A stretch of DNA of 64,000 bases from the NCBI GenBank assembly GCA_946965045.2, contig OX337242.1, forward strand, positions 1,922,001-1,986,000. Direction: 5' to 3'. This document shows, piece by piece, positions 40,681 through 50,532 of the stretch. A program made the position numbers and the translations under genes. The notes under the pieces are model-generated. The model ran no database searches. It was not told the DNA's origin and saw only the letters and a program-made list of their open reading frames with translations. The DNA is from Epithemia pelagica (lineage: Eukaryota > Bacillariophyta > Bacillariophyceae > Surirellales > Surirellaceae). Positions within the stretch are counted from its first letter, which is position 1. Every line of letters starts with the position of its first letter.

Positions 40681-43600
40681 ATGAGCGAAAGTAGCTTCGA
40701 AGAGGAGCCCCCAAAGCCTGGCGTTACGACGCAGTCCATCGCAGGTAGTTCCAATCCTGGCTTCGCCGGTTACGGAAGCACATCCAATTCGGATGACAAA
40801 ATTGTGGCCAAGGCAGATGACCAAGCGGTGAAGCTATCCAAACTTGCTGTGTTGCTCGTCATCGGCATAACTGCTATTGCATTTGCATCAGTCACATATG
40901 TTTTTACGTTTAATGAAGAAACAAGCGATTTTGAGCTTCAGTGAGTGTGGGTTGTTGCCTTTCGGATAGACAGATGTGAAAGTCTAGACTAACGTTTGTG
41001 GTGCTCTGATGATGTTGTCCACAGATTCGAAGATTTTGGTTACCAGGTTAGTGCTGTAGCACGCCAAGAAGCTGTTGCTGTCTTCGGTCTTCTCGCATAC
41101 AAAGCCATAAATGTTGCATCTTACAGCCTGGACAGAAATGTGGAGTGGCCCTTTTTGACCATGCCACATTTCGAGGAACGGGGAAATACGAACAATCGGT
41201 TTTCGAGGGCTCTACAAATGTCTCTTGTCGCCTTGGTTTCCAAAGAGAAAAAGGCCATGTGGGAAGACTATGCATGGACCAACCAACAGTGGGTGCAAGA
41301 TGGAGTGAACTCATCATCTGATCTCCACGTAGACTTTCTCGGACCCGACTTGAAGGTACCAGAGATTACACGCAGCGTGTACCGATTCGTGGGGGAGAAC
41401 GGCACGAGCGGTGACACAGTACCTGAAGACGGTTCTGGAGGAGTAGATTTTGGCCCAGGGGCATACGGTGTTGTATGGCAGCAGGCACCAGCACCGCATG
41501 ATCCTTCGATCATCAACTTCAACCTGTTGTCTCATCCTGTTTTTGCCCGTGTGTACCGGACCATGTGGGAATCCTCCCAAGCTGTACTCTCCGAGGTACT
41601 TAACCTTGGCTTTCTTTATGAAGGAGCTGTTCGGGATGAAATTACGAATCCTCATAGTTTCCTTATGCAACCGATTTATCCCTCGTTGGCAAATGGCAAT
41701 GAGAAGATCGATCGAGACAGCCTGTTGGGTTTCATTGTGGGGGTGCTTCCGTGGGACACTTATTTCCTAAACTTGCTTCCCGGACACATCAAGGGTATCA
41801 TTGTCGTTTTGCACAACTCTTGTGGTGAAGACTTTACCTACCGCCTCGATGGACAAGACGCTACCTATCTGGGCGAAGGTGACCTTCATGACACAAAGTA
41901 TAACCACCTCGAAATCACCTCTCCATTTGCCCCAACGGTGTCTGTGGAGGATTCATCTACTTCACTCGACAAGTGTGATTACGACTTGCGCATTTACCCA
42001 TCCCCCTCCTTCGAAGATGGCTACCGCACCAGCAGACCGTTGTTTTATGCAGTTGTCGTATTGTGCTTGTTTGTGTTCACTGCCGGTAAGAACATATACA
42101 AACCTGCACTCAAACCAAAGTGAAGTTCACTCAGACGTTTTATGTTTTTTTTTGTATTCATAGCGGTTTTTGTCTTGTATGACCTAATGGTTCAGCGCAG
42201 AAACTCCAAAGTTGTGTCCAAGGCCAAGAAAACCAATGCGATCGTGTCAGCCCTCTTCCCTAGTAATGTTCGCGACCGACTTCTGAGAGATGCCGAAGAG
42301 CAAGCTGCGATTGCAGAAAGGGACAAAAAGAAGAAGTTCGCTTTCGGAGCTGCCCAGAAAGAACAACTGAAAACATTCCTCGACGAAGATGGAGCACATG
42401 CCGTAGCTCATCCCTTCGGCACAAAGCCCATTGCCGACCTTTTCGTAAGCATAGTCGTACATCGTTGCCATAAGAAATATCACCCGGAGCCTCACTCATG
42501 CCTTTTTCGTGCTCTTCAGCCGAGTGCCACTGTCATGTTTGCAGATATTGTTGGTTTTACAGCGTGGAGCTCAGTTCGCGAACCAACACAAGTATTCACG
42601 TTGCTCGAAACCGTTTACCATTCGTTTGATATGATTGCCAAGCGACGACGCGTCTTCAAGGTCGAAACAGTAGGAGATTGCTACGTAGCCGTGGCTGGTC
42701 TTCCAGATCCACAACCAGATCATGCAGTTGTTATGGCTCGATTTGCCAAGGATTGTCTCGTAGAAATGGCTCACGTTTCCAAGAAATTGGAAGTTCAGTT
42801 GGGTCCTGACACAGGTGATTTGGCCATGAGGTTCGGAATGCACTCTGGTAGGTCAAATAGATTGGTTGTTGGTGTGCATAGAGCGTTTGGCTTTGCTGTG
42901 TCTCAACAGCGTTGTGTTTTCATTTTGTTAACATAGGACCTGTTACTGCCGGCGTTCTGCGTGGTGACAAGTCAAGATTTCAGTTGTTTGGCGATACAGT
43001 AAACACAGCGGCTCGAATTGAATCGTCCGGAGAGCGGAACCGTATCCACATGTCGGAGGAAACGGCAAAACTGTTGGTGGCTGCCGGAAAGGGACATTGG
43101 GTTCTGCAGAGAACAGATCTTGTTCAAGCCAAGGGCAAAGGAGCTTTGGAGACATTCTGGTTGGACCCTCAACTAAGGTCCTCACCATCGGTAAAATCTG
43201 GTTCGAAAGACGCGCCGGATTCACTTCCTCAGTTCAGCAAGGCGGACTTGACGCCTCGAATGCCAACCATTGATGAAAAGGCACAACGACTCATTGGCTG
43301 GAACGTGGATGTCCTCGGTCGATTAATGAAACGTATCATCGCACGAAGAAACGCCTTTTTGAAACTTGGAAGGGTCCGAAGCAGCAAAGTCATGCAAAGT
43401 CTCCCGTCGGTTTCTGAACCAGAGAATGAGAATGCCACCATGGTTCTTGACGAGGTGAAGGAAATCATTCATCTTCCGGCTTTCGACGCTGTTGTGAATG
43501 AAAACCAAGAGGATCCTGACAAAATCATTTTGAGCGAAGAAGTCACGGATAAGTTGCTCAAATATATTGGTACCATATCAGAAATGTACCGAGACAATCC

Positions 43601-44651
43601 TTTCCACAACTTTGAGCATGCCAGTCATGTGACCATGTCCGTGGTCAAGCTCCTTTCACGAATCATCACGGCCGATTCGCTGATGGAACAACAGAAGGAC
43701 AAGCAAGCTGGAGATGCTCTTTCATTGTTGCATGACTTTACGTTTGGAATTACCTCCGATCCCTTGACTCAGTTTGCCTGTGTCTTTGCAGCCTTGATTC
43801 ATGACGTGGACCATGTCGGTGTGCCAAACACTCAATTGGTCAAGGAAAAGTCCCATTTGGCCGAGATTTACAAGAACAAGAGTGTAGCGGAACAGAATTC
43901 CGTGGACTTGTCGTGGAGTCTCTTTATGGACGCCGAGTTTGAGTGCTTGCGACAAGTCATTTGTCCCACCGCAGACGAAATGAAGCGGTTCCGACAGCTC
44001 GTTGTGAATTCTGTCATGGCCACGGATATCATGGACAAAGATCTCAAGCTTCTTCGCAATCAGCGATGGGACAAGGCCTTTTCCGAAGAGACTAGCACGG
44101 ATTCGCCCTCGGACGTGGTGAATCGAAAAGCCACGATTGTGATTGAGCATTTAATCCAGGCTTCGGATGTCGCCCACACGATGCAGCATTGGCACATTTA
44201 CCGCAGATGGAACGAACGATTATTCCATGAGCTGTTCCTTGCCTATCACAATGGACGTGCTGAAAAGAACCCTGCCGAGTTCTGGTACAAGGGTGAAATG
44301 GGCTTTTTCGACTTTTACATCATCCCTTTGGCCAAAAAGCTCAAAGATTGTGGTGTCTTCGGTGTTTCCAGCGACGAATACCTGAACTACGCCGAGAAGA
44401 ATCGTCGCGAATGGGAAGCCAAGGGCCAGGAGATTGTGGAAAGCATGATCAACAAGTTCAATAGTCAACTTCAGATTGAAGAAGAAGAAGAAAGTCAGCA
44501 TCATCTAAAGCCAGACTTTAAGGCCGTCGAACCACAATCAGAACAAGCTACATCACCGTACACTCAACGACGATTGTCTCCAGAGCCAAACGCGACCAAC
44601 CTGGGGGTGAGGAATGGGGCCTCTCCAAATCGAAATGCCTCCATCGTGTAA
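40681..44651 (+). CDS. Membrane receptor-type class III nucleotide cyclase fused to cyclic nucleotide phosphodiesterase
   Basis: This protein makes and destroys a cyclic nucleotide second messenger. Exons: 40681-40940, 41025-42085, 42164-42444, 42520-42847, 42937-44651, all GT-AG; the joined protein is 1214 residues. A membrane helix at about 53-76 and another at about 424-446 flank an extracellular domain of the CHASE-like sensor size. The cyclase (about 535-720) has VMFADIVGFT with metal-binding Asp543, FKVETVGDCY with Glu583 and Asp587, and LFGDTVNTAARIES. Glu583 is the guanylate-type residue, but the partner position normally Cys (guanylate) or Asp (adenylate) is Gln659, so the substrate is unclear. 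The PDEase_I domain (about 800-1130) keeps the HNFEH (867-871) and HDVDH (932-936) metal motifs. The fusion is common in diatoms. Confidence 0.93.
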
Positions 44652-45076
44652 ACGACTACGGATAAAAAACGAAATGAAAATGTAACGGTGAGTGCAGATG
44701 TCCAAATATAGATGTTCCGGGAAGGCAAAAGGAATTGCCTTTCAAGCTTTGACTGACCGACCTCATTACTTTCAAACTCTCGGTCCCACAGCATGGCTAC
44801 TTACGATCAAATCATCATCATATTTGTCTTTCATGGAGGAATGCGGGTAACGAATCATATCAATGCCATTTAGCAAAGGGGTATACTAAAGAAAAAAGTT
44901 GTTGTCAGATACAAGTTTTAGGTAGATGTAAGATCCTCTCAGAAACTCGTCTTACCTGTTCCCACCCGTTACCCGTTGTTGGTGGTATGCACCGTATTTC
45001 ACGGGGCGACATTTGCTCCCCGTTCGTTCCCTTGTCTCTATGAGGTTGCACTTTTTCTCATCCATTGCAATAATGG
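44652..45076. other. Intergenic, no gene seen
   Basis: The 3' flanks of two convergent genes meet here. No supported feature. Confidence 0.5.
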
Positions 45077-47062
45077 CTAGACGACATGCCACAAGTCGTA
45101 ACCTTCCGTCCGACCAATCAATTTGACATTGTGTTCCAAGGCTCCTCCCGTTCGGTACATGGCCACACAGACAATCACTGGTAATTGTGGAAAGGACTGA
45201 ATCAAAAGCGGGTTCAAATCCTTGGCATGAAGGAGGCTCGCCGAATGGACCCTGCGCCGCTTCTTTTGGCGCGGTCGCACATCTCGCACATTTCTCTCCT
45301 GGGAGTTGCTGTCCTTGTTGGTGTCGTCGTCGTCGTCCTTGGATGGGAGCAACGGATGTGGTGATTGGAAATTCTTCTCAGTCGTTTCACCATGTGGGTG
45401 CTTGTGCTCAAGTGTTGGTTTCCCTTTCCGGATGCGACCAAAGGAACTCGAGACAGGTCCAACTCTACGGTCCGCGTTGCTGGATGTTCCACCAATCCTG
45501 TTGCTACCGGTACCATCACCACCCGTGCATGACGACAACTGCGGTTCTTGTTTTTCGTCTTGCTGTTGCTGCTGCCATTGAAACTCGTGTTGGAGCTCGT
45601 GTCGTACTTGGGCATCACGTGCGAGCAGAGAAAAGTGAACAATGGGAATTTTGCACCCCCAGTGTCGATTGACATAATACCCCGTGGATAGTTTGTGCAC
45701 ATCGACATCGGCCAAACACGCCACCCTGGAACGCAACTCGGGCGACAAGGCTTTGAGAACCTCCTTGGCATCCCGCCCGGCACCCCATACACAAAACGAA
45801 GACCATTGCTGTAATGGATTGGGAGAAACTGCCGGAGCAACTCCATTCTGGATGGGAGGTTCCTGCGGGGGTCGTTGCAACACCAAGTGTTCCAAGGCCC
45901 ACACCCGCAATTGCAACAAGAGTCGTCGTGAGGTTTGAGAGCTTTGCGACACACTCTTGGGGGGTGATGACGACACGGCTGTTTCGTCAGTCTTGTTGTT
46001 CTTGTTCTTGTTGGTGTGGTGCTGCCAGCACGTGGCCGAACCACCATGTCGATACGTGACCAGAGGCGTTGGGGTGCGCAGCAAGGCCAATGCACCACCT
46101 GCGTTCAAATGGGTATAAAAGAAACGCAAGTCTTCGGCCAAGCGCAGCGAGGAGGGAGAATCATGAAGCGGATGGACCATGGACCATTTCTTCTTCTTCA
46201 TCTCTTGGCCGTGGGGGTCGGAGTGGGTGTCCATTGGTACCGTCTTGGTGGTGGCGTCTCCTGGTGTCAAAGTCGTGGCTGGTTCGACTGCGGATGATGA
46301 TGACGATGGTGGTGGAGCTTCCATGTACCCACCCAGTTGGAGAAACCACGGACGGGAAATCATCCAGGTGGGTTGCAACACGGTCATTTCCCGAAACTGT
46401 TGCAAATACAGTTGCGCATCCGACAGTCCATTGGCCCATGTGGCATAGTGCCATGTCGCATCGGGTGGATCCCGGTCAAACGTGCATCCCAGCAAGGTTT
46501 GGTAGGATTTACTGTGGTTGTTGTGGTCGTCGTCGACCCGTGACAAGAACCACATGGCTTGTTCGTACACTCGCTTGGGATGCATACGGTCATCACTGTC
46601 CAGAAAGCACAAAAAGGAGTGACACTGCTCGGCCGGTCTGATGGCTTGTTGGTGGTGGTTGTCGAGGTTCGGTCCTCCCAAGTCCACTGCTCGATTGCGA
46701 GCAAAGCCGGCCCCTCGGGAGCAGCCATCCTTGGATTGCGCAATTCGGAGCTGAGAAGGTATCTCGTATAGTGAGGATTTGGAGGCATGCTGAATAGTAC
46801 AGTCCTTGTCTTGGCTATATTCTGTAGCCAGTCGTTGCAATATCGTCCAGCTGTCGTCGTTCGAACCATCGTCGTAACAGCAAACGGCCACGGACCATTG
46901 GTACTCGGTGGTGCTGGGCATGGCAGGATCCAGTTGGGATAATGCCGGAGGTGCTGTCACTTGATGCATGGCGGATCGTACCGCTTCTTCCACCGTTGGG
47001 GCGGCATTGTGAACTGGAACAATCACATCCACATGAACGTGAATGACGACGACAAGGCTCAT
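45077..47062 (-). CDS. Family 2 glycosyltransferase resembling animal B3GNTL1
   Basis: This 661-residue protein starts at MSLVVVIHVHVDVIVPVH (ATG 47062; no ATG lies further upstream in the frame). The GT-A fold shows VIVPVHNAAPTVEEAV, YDDGSNDDS (first Asp motif), RGAGFARNRAV and the DxD-like CFLDSDDRMHPKRV. The later RDPPDATWHYATWANGL, PTWMISRPWF, LAEDLRFFYTHL, VWGAGRDAKEVL and VCVAMYRTGGALEHN segments line up from memory with human B3GNTL1, a predicted beta-1,3-N-acetylglucosaminyltransferase of unproven activity. It is nearly twice as long because of Ser/Thr-, Gln- and Asp-rich insertions between the catalytic part and the C-terminal dinucleotide-fold-like part. There is no signal peptide or transmembrane helix, so it is probably cytosolic. 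Confidence 0.85.
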   Translation of the reverse strand: MSLVVVIHVHVDVIVPVHNAAPTVEEAVRSAMHQVTAPPALSQLDPAMPSTTEYQWSVAVCCYDDGSNDDSWTILQRLATEYSQDKDCTIQHASKSSLYEIPSQLRIAQSKDGCSRGAGFARNRAVDLGGPNLDNHHQQAIRPAEQCHSFLCFLDSDDRMHPKRVYEQAMWFLSRVDDDHNNHSKSYQTLLGCTFDRDPPDATWHYATWANGLSDAQLYLQQFREMTVLQPTWMISRPWFLQLGGYMEAPPPSSSSSAVEPATTLTPGDATTKTVPMDTHSDPHGQEMKKKKWSMVHPLHDSPSSLRLAEDLRFFYTHLNAGGALALLRTPTPLVTYRHGGSATCWQHHTNKNKNNKTDETAVSSSPPKSVSQSSQTSRRLLLQLRVWALEHLVLQRPPQEPPIQNGVAPAVSPNPLQQWSSFCVWGAGRDAKEVLKALSPELRSRVACLADVDVHKLSTGYYVNRHWGCKIPIVHFSLLARDAQVRHELQHEFQWQQQQQDEKQEPQLSSCTGGDGTGSNRIGGTSSNADRRVGPVSSSFGRIRKGKPTLEHKHPHGETTEKNFQSPHPLLPSKDDDDDTNKDSNSQERNVRDVRPRQKKRRRVHSASLLHAKDLNPLLIQSFPQLPVIVCVAMYRTGGALEHNVKLIGRTEGYDLWHVV

Positions 47063-48704
47063 CTCACCGCAGATGATGAATCGTCGCAGCAACGGCCATC
47101 GTCGGTTCCTTGTCGAACCGCCCGGATGCACGCCCGTCCAAAAAGATGGTGTGGTCTCTCAGCTCAGGGGTCGCGTTTGGGTCGTCGAAGTCACATCAAG
47201 AGTTCTTCAGGAGTTGCAACGGATCCTTTCGTAGATCTTGTTGATTAGGAACCTTGAGAGGCGAAACAGTAATGGGATGGAAACATGGAACCCGCATGCA
47301 CGACGACCCATACTCGTTCCATTCTTTAAATTCTCCTGTTGCTGCGGATCGCGGATCGCAATCTGAAGTCGACTCGCGAGATTCCACTCACACTCCTATG
47401 AGCAACACTCGAGGTACGAAGCTCCTCCACCCAATCCTATCAAGATCCATTGGAGGGGTTGAATCGACAAGCTCCATTGAATAGTTTCATGGAAGAGACT
47501 CTTGTGTTGAAAACTACCTAGATATGCTGCCTCGAGAGGCTGTGTCTGAGACCACCACATCTACCTATATCGGTCCATATCCTTTTCCAAATCGTCGTCG
47601 TCGTCATTCTTGGAGAGAGGCCCGAATGGAATAGGTGGGTTCACAAGGAAAACGATCCATGTTCAAACCCATAGACAACGGTGCAACTCCATATTTGACA
47701 GACGCAAACGAGACTGAGAAACCATGCCCTCCTTGACAGGATTGACAAACTTGACAGTGAAGGCAGCCTTCTGGCGACACATTCCCCAGTTTCACGCGAT
47801 TCGGCTGCGAAATCGACGGCTTCAAAAGTACTAGAGGCAGTACTGATCCATCGGACGGAAAATACATCATCCCAGGGCATTTTGGGGTTGTTCCTCAAAG
47901 ATCCACTTGCCTCCCTCCTGCGCATTGACGGCTGCCGTCGCCCTCATTGCACGGCATGTTGAAGCAATGAATGTAATGGGACGACAGCATGGAACCTATC
48001 GTGCATGTCAGTATGCCAGAGATGCCCGCCCTTCTCCAAGACGACAAGCCCTTCTCCAAGATGACAAGACTCTTGTGTCATGGCTTACGAGACTGCCACT
48101 GTGATGCTTGCAGTGTAACCTTTTCATTTGGTTAACGAATCGAACGTGTCTTGGCGATGGAAAGTTCCATATCTTCTTCGTGGATGCTGTTGTCCACTGT
48201 CGACCATACATTGCAGTGTCAACGCTCCTACGAGTGCCATTTGATGAGCTCAATTTGGAGAACGACCGAGAAATCAGGTACGGTAGGTTGGGCATCAACT
48301 GAATTGTCGCTTCGTACCTTAAGTACTTGTACTCCTACTAGAGTACGACCATCATGAAGTCTTCTGGTTATCTACAACGTTTTGTTTTTGAGCCTTTCCA
48401 ATATCCTGCCAGTAGCCCAACTACCGGTACTCCGACTTCTCTCTAGGAGTAAGAAACCGCAGTCCGCAGATACATAGTAAGGTCAATCTGAATTACGAGC
48501 TATATGTGATAAGTCTGAACTCAGATGCATCCAAGAATTGAATGACGAATCCTTTGAACCTCAGGGATGGCCTACAAATATTGTTCACCCCAGCGTGAAC
48601 TGCTCACACGTTCAGAACTACGCTGTTCTCGCATTTTCTCCTCTTCTTTGCACCCAGATGAGGTTTTTATCGTTGCACCATGTAGCCATGTGAATACTCT
48701 TTGC
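47063..48704. other. Long intergenic stretch, no gene recognised
   Basis: Short frames occur on both strands (for example 47925-47641 minus, 94 codons from an ATG) but none has a motif or splice partners I could defend. A 20-bp unit (CCCTTCTCCAAGACGACAAG, then with one change) is tandemly doubled at about 48030-48069. Confidence 0.45.
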
Positions 48705-49853
48705 TCATGGCTCCACTGATGAAAAGACTGCAGGAAGTTCCGGAAAGACCTCTTGGTTCCGACAGTGCGTCAAATGATGAAACAACTCAGTATCACGGTG
48801 GTTGACTTGATGCACGAAAGCCATCGTCTCGTTACTTATAACCAGGGGAAACTTCTTATTCCAAAACTTGGATTCAGGGTCGCAGAAGGCACTTTTTCGA
48901 AAGGTGGTGGTATTGGAAAATCCAAACATGCGCGCCAATCCATGCCAATAGACGGGATCCTGTAGACGTTCTGTGACAACAATCAAGTTGAATTGCGACA
49001 AATTCTCCACCGCTGTCTCGAAGCTGTCGGTTACATTGCGGAGACAGTTAAAGTCCTTGCTATACCAACGCAGGTAGCAGTTCTTGGCACACACCCACAT
49101 ACTTCGATGCATTGGCGGTACGGAGGGAGAGCATGGTGTTGCAAACATTCTTGGTGGCGTTCCTACAAAAGGATCTTTGTCGACAAAGCCTTTGAGGCTT
49201 TGTGCATTTTCTGCTGTAGGAAGGGAATGATTCGGTTGTCTCATGGTTTGTGAGCAGCCCCAGCGTCCATCGTATTTGTAGTGGCTTATCACTCGAGAGA
49301 CGGGGTGCCTCAAATTGGTCACATAAAGCGTATCATTACGCTTGGGAGATTCGACGGGGTCGCCTTCGACTGCCGCAAAAGTAAGATTGTGCTGTCTTGC
49401 AAATGTCTCAAGCATGGATCTCATAAAGGTTCCTCCCGCTTTTCGAGTATGGGCAAAATAGACACGAGTAATTTTCGATGGATTGTCACCCCATGTTGGT
49501 CGACATGCCGGAGACCAGGAATGATCGTCATCGGGTTCTTGCACTTGTGCCTTTGGTTTGTCCAAACGAACTTGTTTTGTGGAGGTGAACTTCAACGAGG
49601 AGGTATTGGGTGATGCAACATGGTACATAGATGACTGAACCACCCGATGGGTGATGGGATAATGAACCACCTTGGACCATTGTAAGGCAAGAATGGTAAA
49701 GATGGCAAAGGTGTACCAGAGGTGCGGTCGGGACAAAACACTCTTTCGCCTGGACTGTGATGGAAATGGTTGTTGATGGTTCATTTTGCAAGTTTTATAA
49801 TTTATGAGACAATTATGTGAGTATGAACTATGAGGCCGATGAAAGTTGTCCAT
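48705..49853 (-). CDS. Type II membrane sulfotransferase-like protein
   Basis: This 382-residue protein has a short basic cytosolic tail, one signal anchor (about 45-60, LWYTFAIFTILALQW) and a lumenal catalytic domain, the layout of Golgi sulfotransferases. The 5'-phosphosulfate loop appears at 131-148 (VYFAHTRKAGGTFMRSML; usually HxxKTGGT) and the 3'-phosphate-binding motif at 181-192 (LRHPVSRVISHY). Both belong to the PAPS-dependent family acting on glycans. Several Asn-X-Ser/Thr sites and paired Cys suit a lumenal location. The acceptor is unknown; cell-wall or extracellular polysaccharide is plausible in a diatom. A later in-frame ATG gives a start 23 residues in and is also possible. Confidence 0.8.
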   Translation of the reverse strand: MDNFHRPHSSYSHNCLINYKTCKMNHQQPFPSQSRRKSVLSRPHLWYTFAIFTILALQWSKVVHYPITHRVVQSSMYHVASPNTSSLKFTSTKQVRLDKPKAQVQEPDDDHSWSPACRPTWGDNPSKITRVYFAHTRKAGGTFMRSMLETFARQHNLTFAAVEGDPVESPKRNDTLYVTNLRHPVSRVISHYKYDGRWGCSQTMRQPNHSLPTAENAQSLKGFVDKDPFVGTPPRMFATPCSPSVPPMHRSMWVCAKNCYLRWYSKDFNCLRNVTDSFETAVENLSQFNLIVVTERLQDPVYWHGLARMFGFSNTTTFRKSAFCDPESKFWNKKFPLVISNETMAFVHQVNHRDTELFHHLTHCRNQEVFPELPAVFSSVEP

Positions 49854-50047
49854 TTTAAAAGCGATCCTTTAGCTCAAACCGTGCGGGCCGGGCCGCATGA
49901 TTTGGTTTTGAAAAACAAATCCAAAAGCCTTTTCGAATCCTGTCCCCCGGCCCTGCCTGCGTTCCCCCAAGCTACTTCATTTTTTCAATACTAAAAATAT
50001 TTAAATGTAGGACGTGCTTCTTGTGTTCACTATTTGAATTGAATCGC

Positions 50048-50055
50048 CTTAAAAG
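50048..50055. repeat. Left 8-bp target-site duplication of hAT copy 2
   Basis: CTTAAAAG directly before the left terminal repeat, identical to 56875-56882. Eight base pairs is the hAT superfamily length. Confidence 0.95.
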
Positions 50056-50070
50056 CAGGGTTGTGTAGTA
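50056..50070 (+). repeat. Left terminal inverted repeat, hAT copy 2
   Basis: CAGGGTTGTGTAGTA, exactly inverted at the other end. CAGGG with a TG-rich continuation matches the general form of hAT ends. Confidence 0.95.
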
Positions 50071-50532
50071 ATGACATAATGAATTTTCTATGACTAATTG
50101 ACTATTAATCACGATCTTAGCATCTAGTTACTTTACTAGATACTATCAAGTACCCCACACTTCACCTCACTGACGTACTGAATTACTCTTAGTCATTTCA
50201 CCAACTGATAACTACTTTACTTATTGACTATAGTCCTCCTCCATATTAGAGGTTACTTTACTACAGAACTAAAGTCATACATCTCTTAGTAAGTGTATTT
50301 ACTACCATTGACTAATCACCGTCATGTCATCCTATGACTATACTTTATGACTATAGTACCTCGTCTCACTGAGTAATGATTTACTAAATTTCTCTCCATA
50401 GTCATGACTATTGATGACTAAGTCACCACTATAGAGTCTTACGACATATTACATACCACACAGAGAAAATGGACAGCGACCTCTTCCCCCCTTGCCTTAC
50501 CATTTCACAGCAGCGACCCACAGCACCAAATC
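50071..50532. repeat. Left subterminal repeat region of hAT copy 2
   Basis: Repeated TGACTAAT, GACTATAGT and TTTACTA words run in both orientations from 50085 to 50430. These are likely transposase binding sites; the stretch probably also holds the glycosylase promoter. No other gene is seen. Confidence 0.6.
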
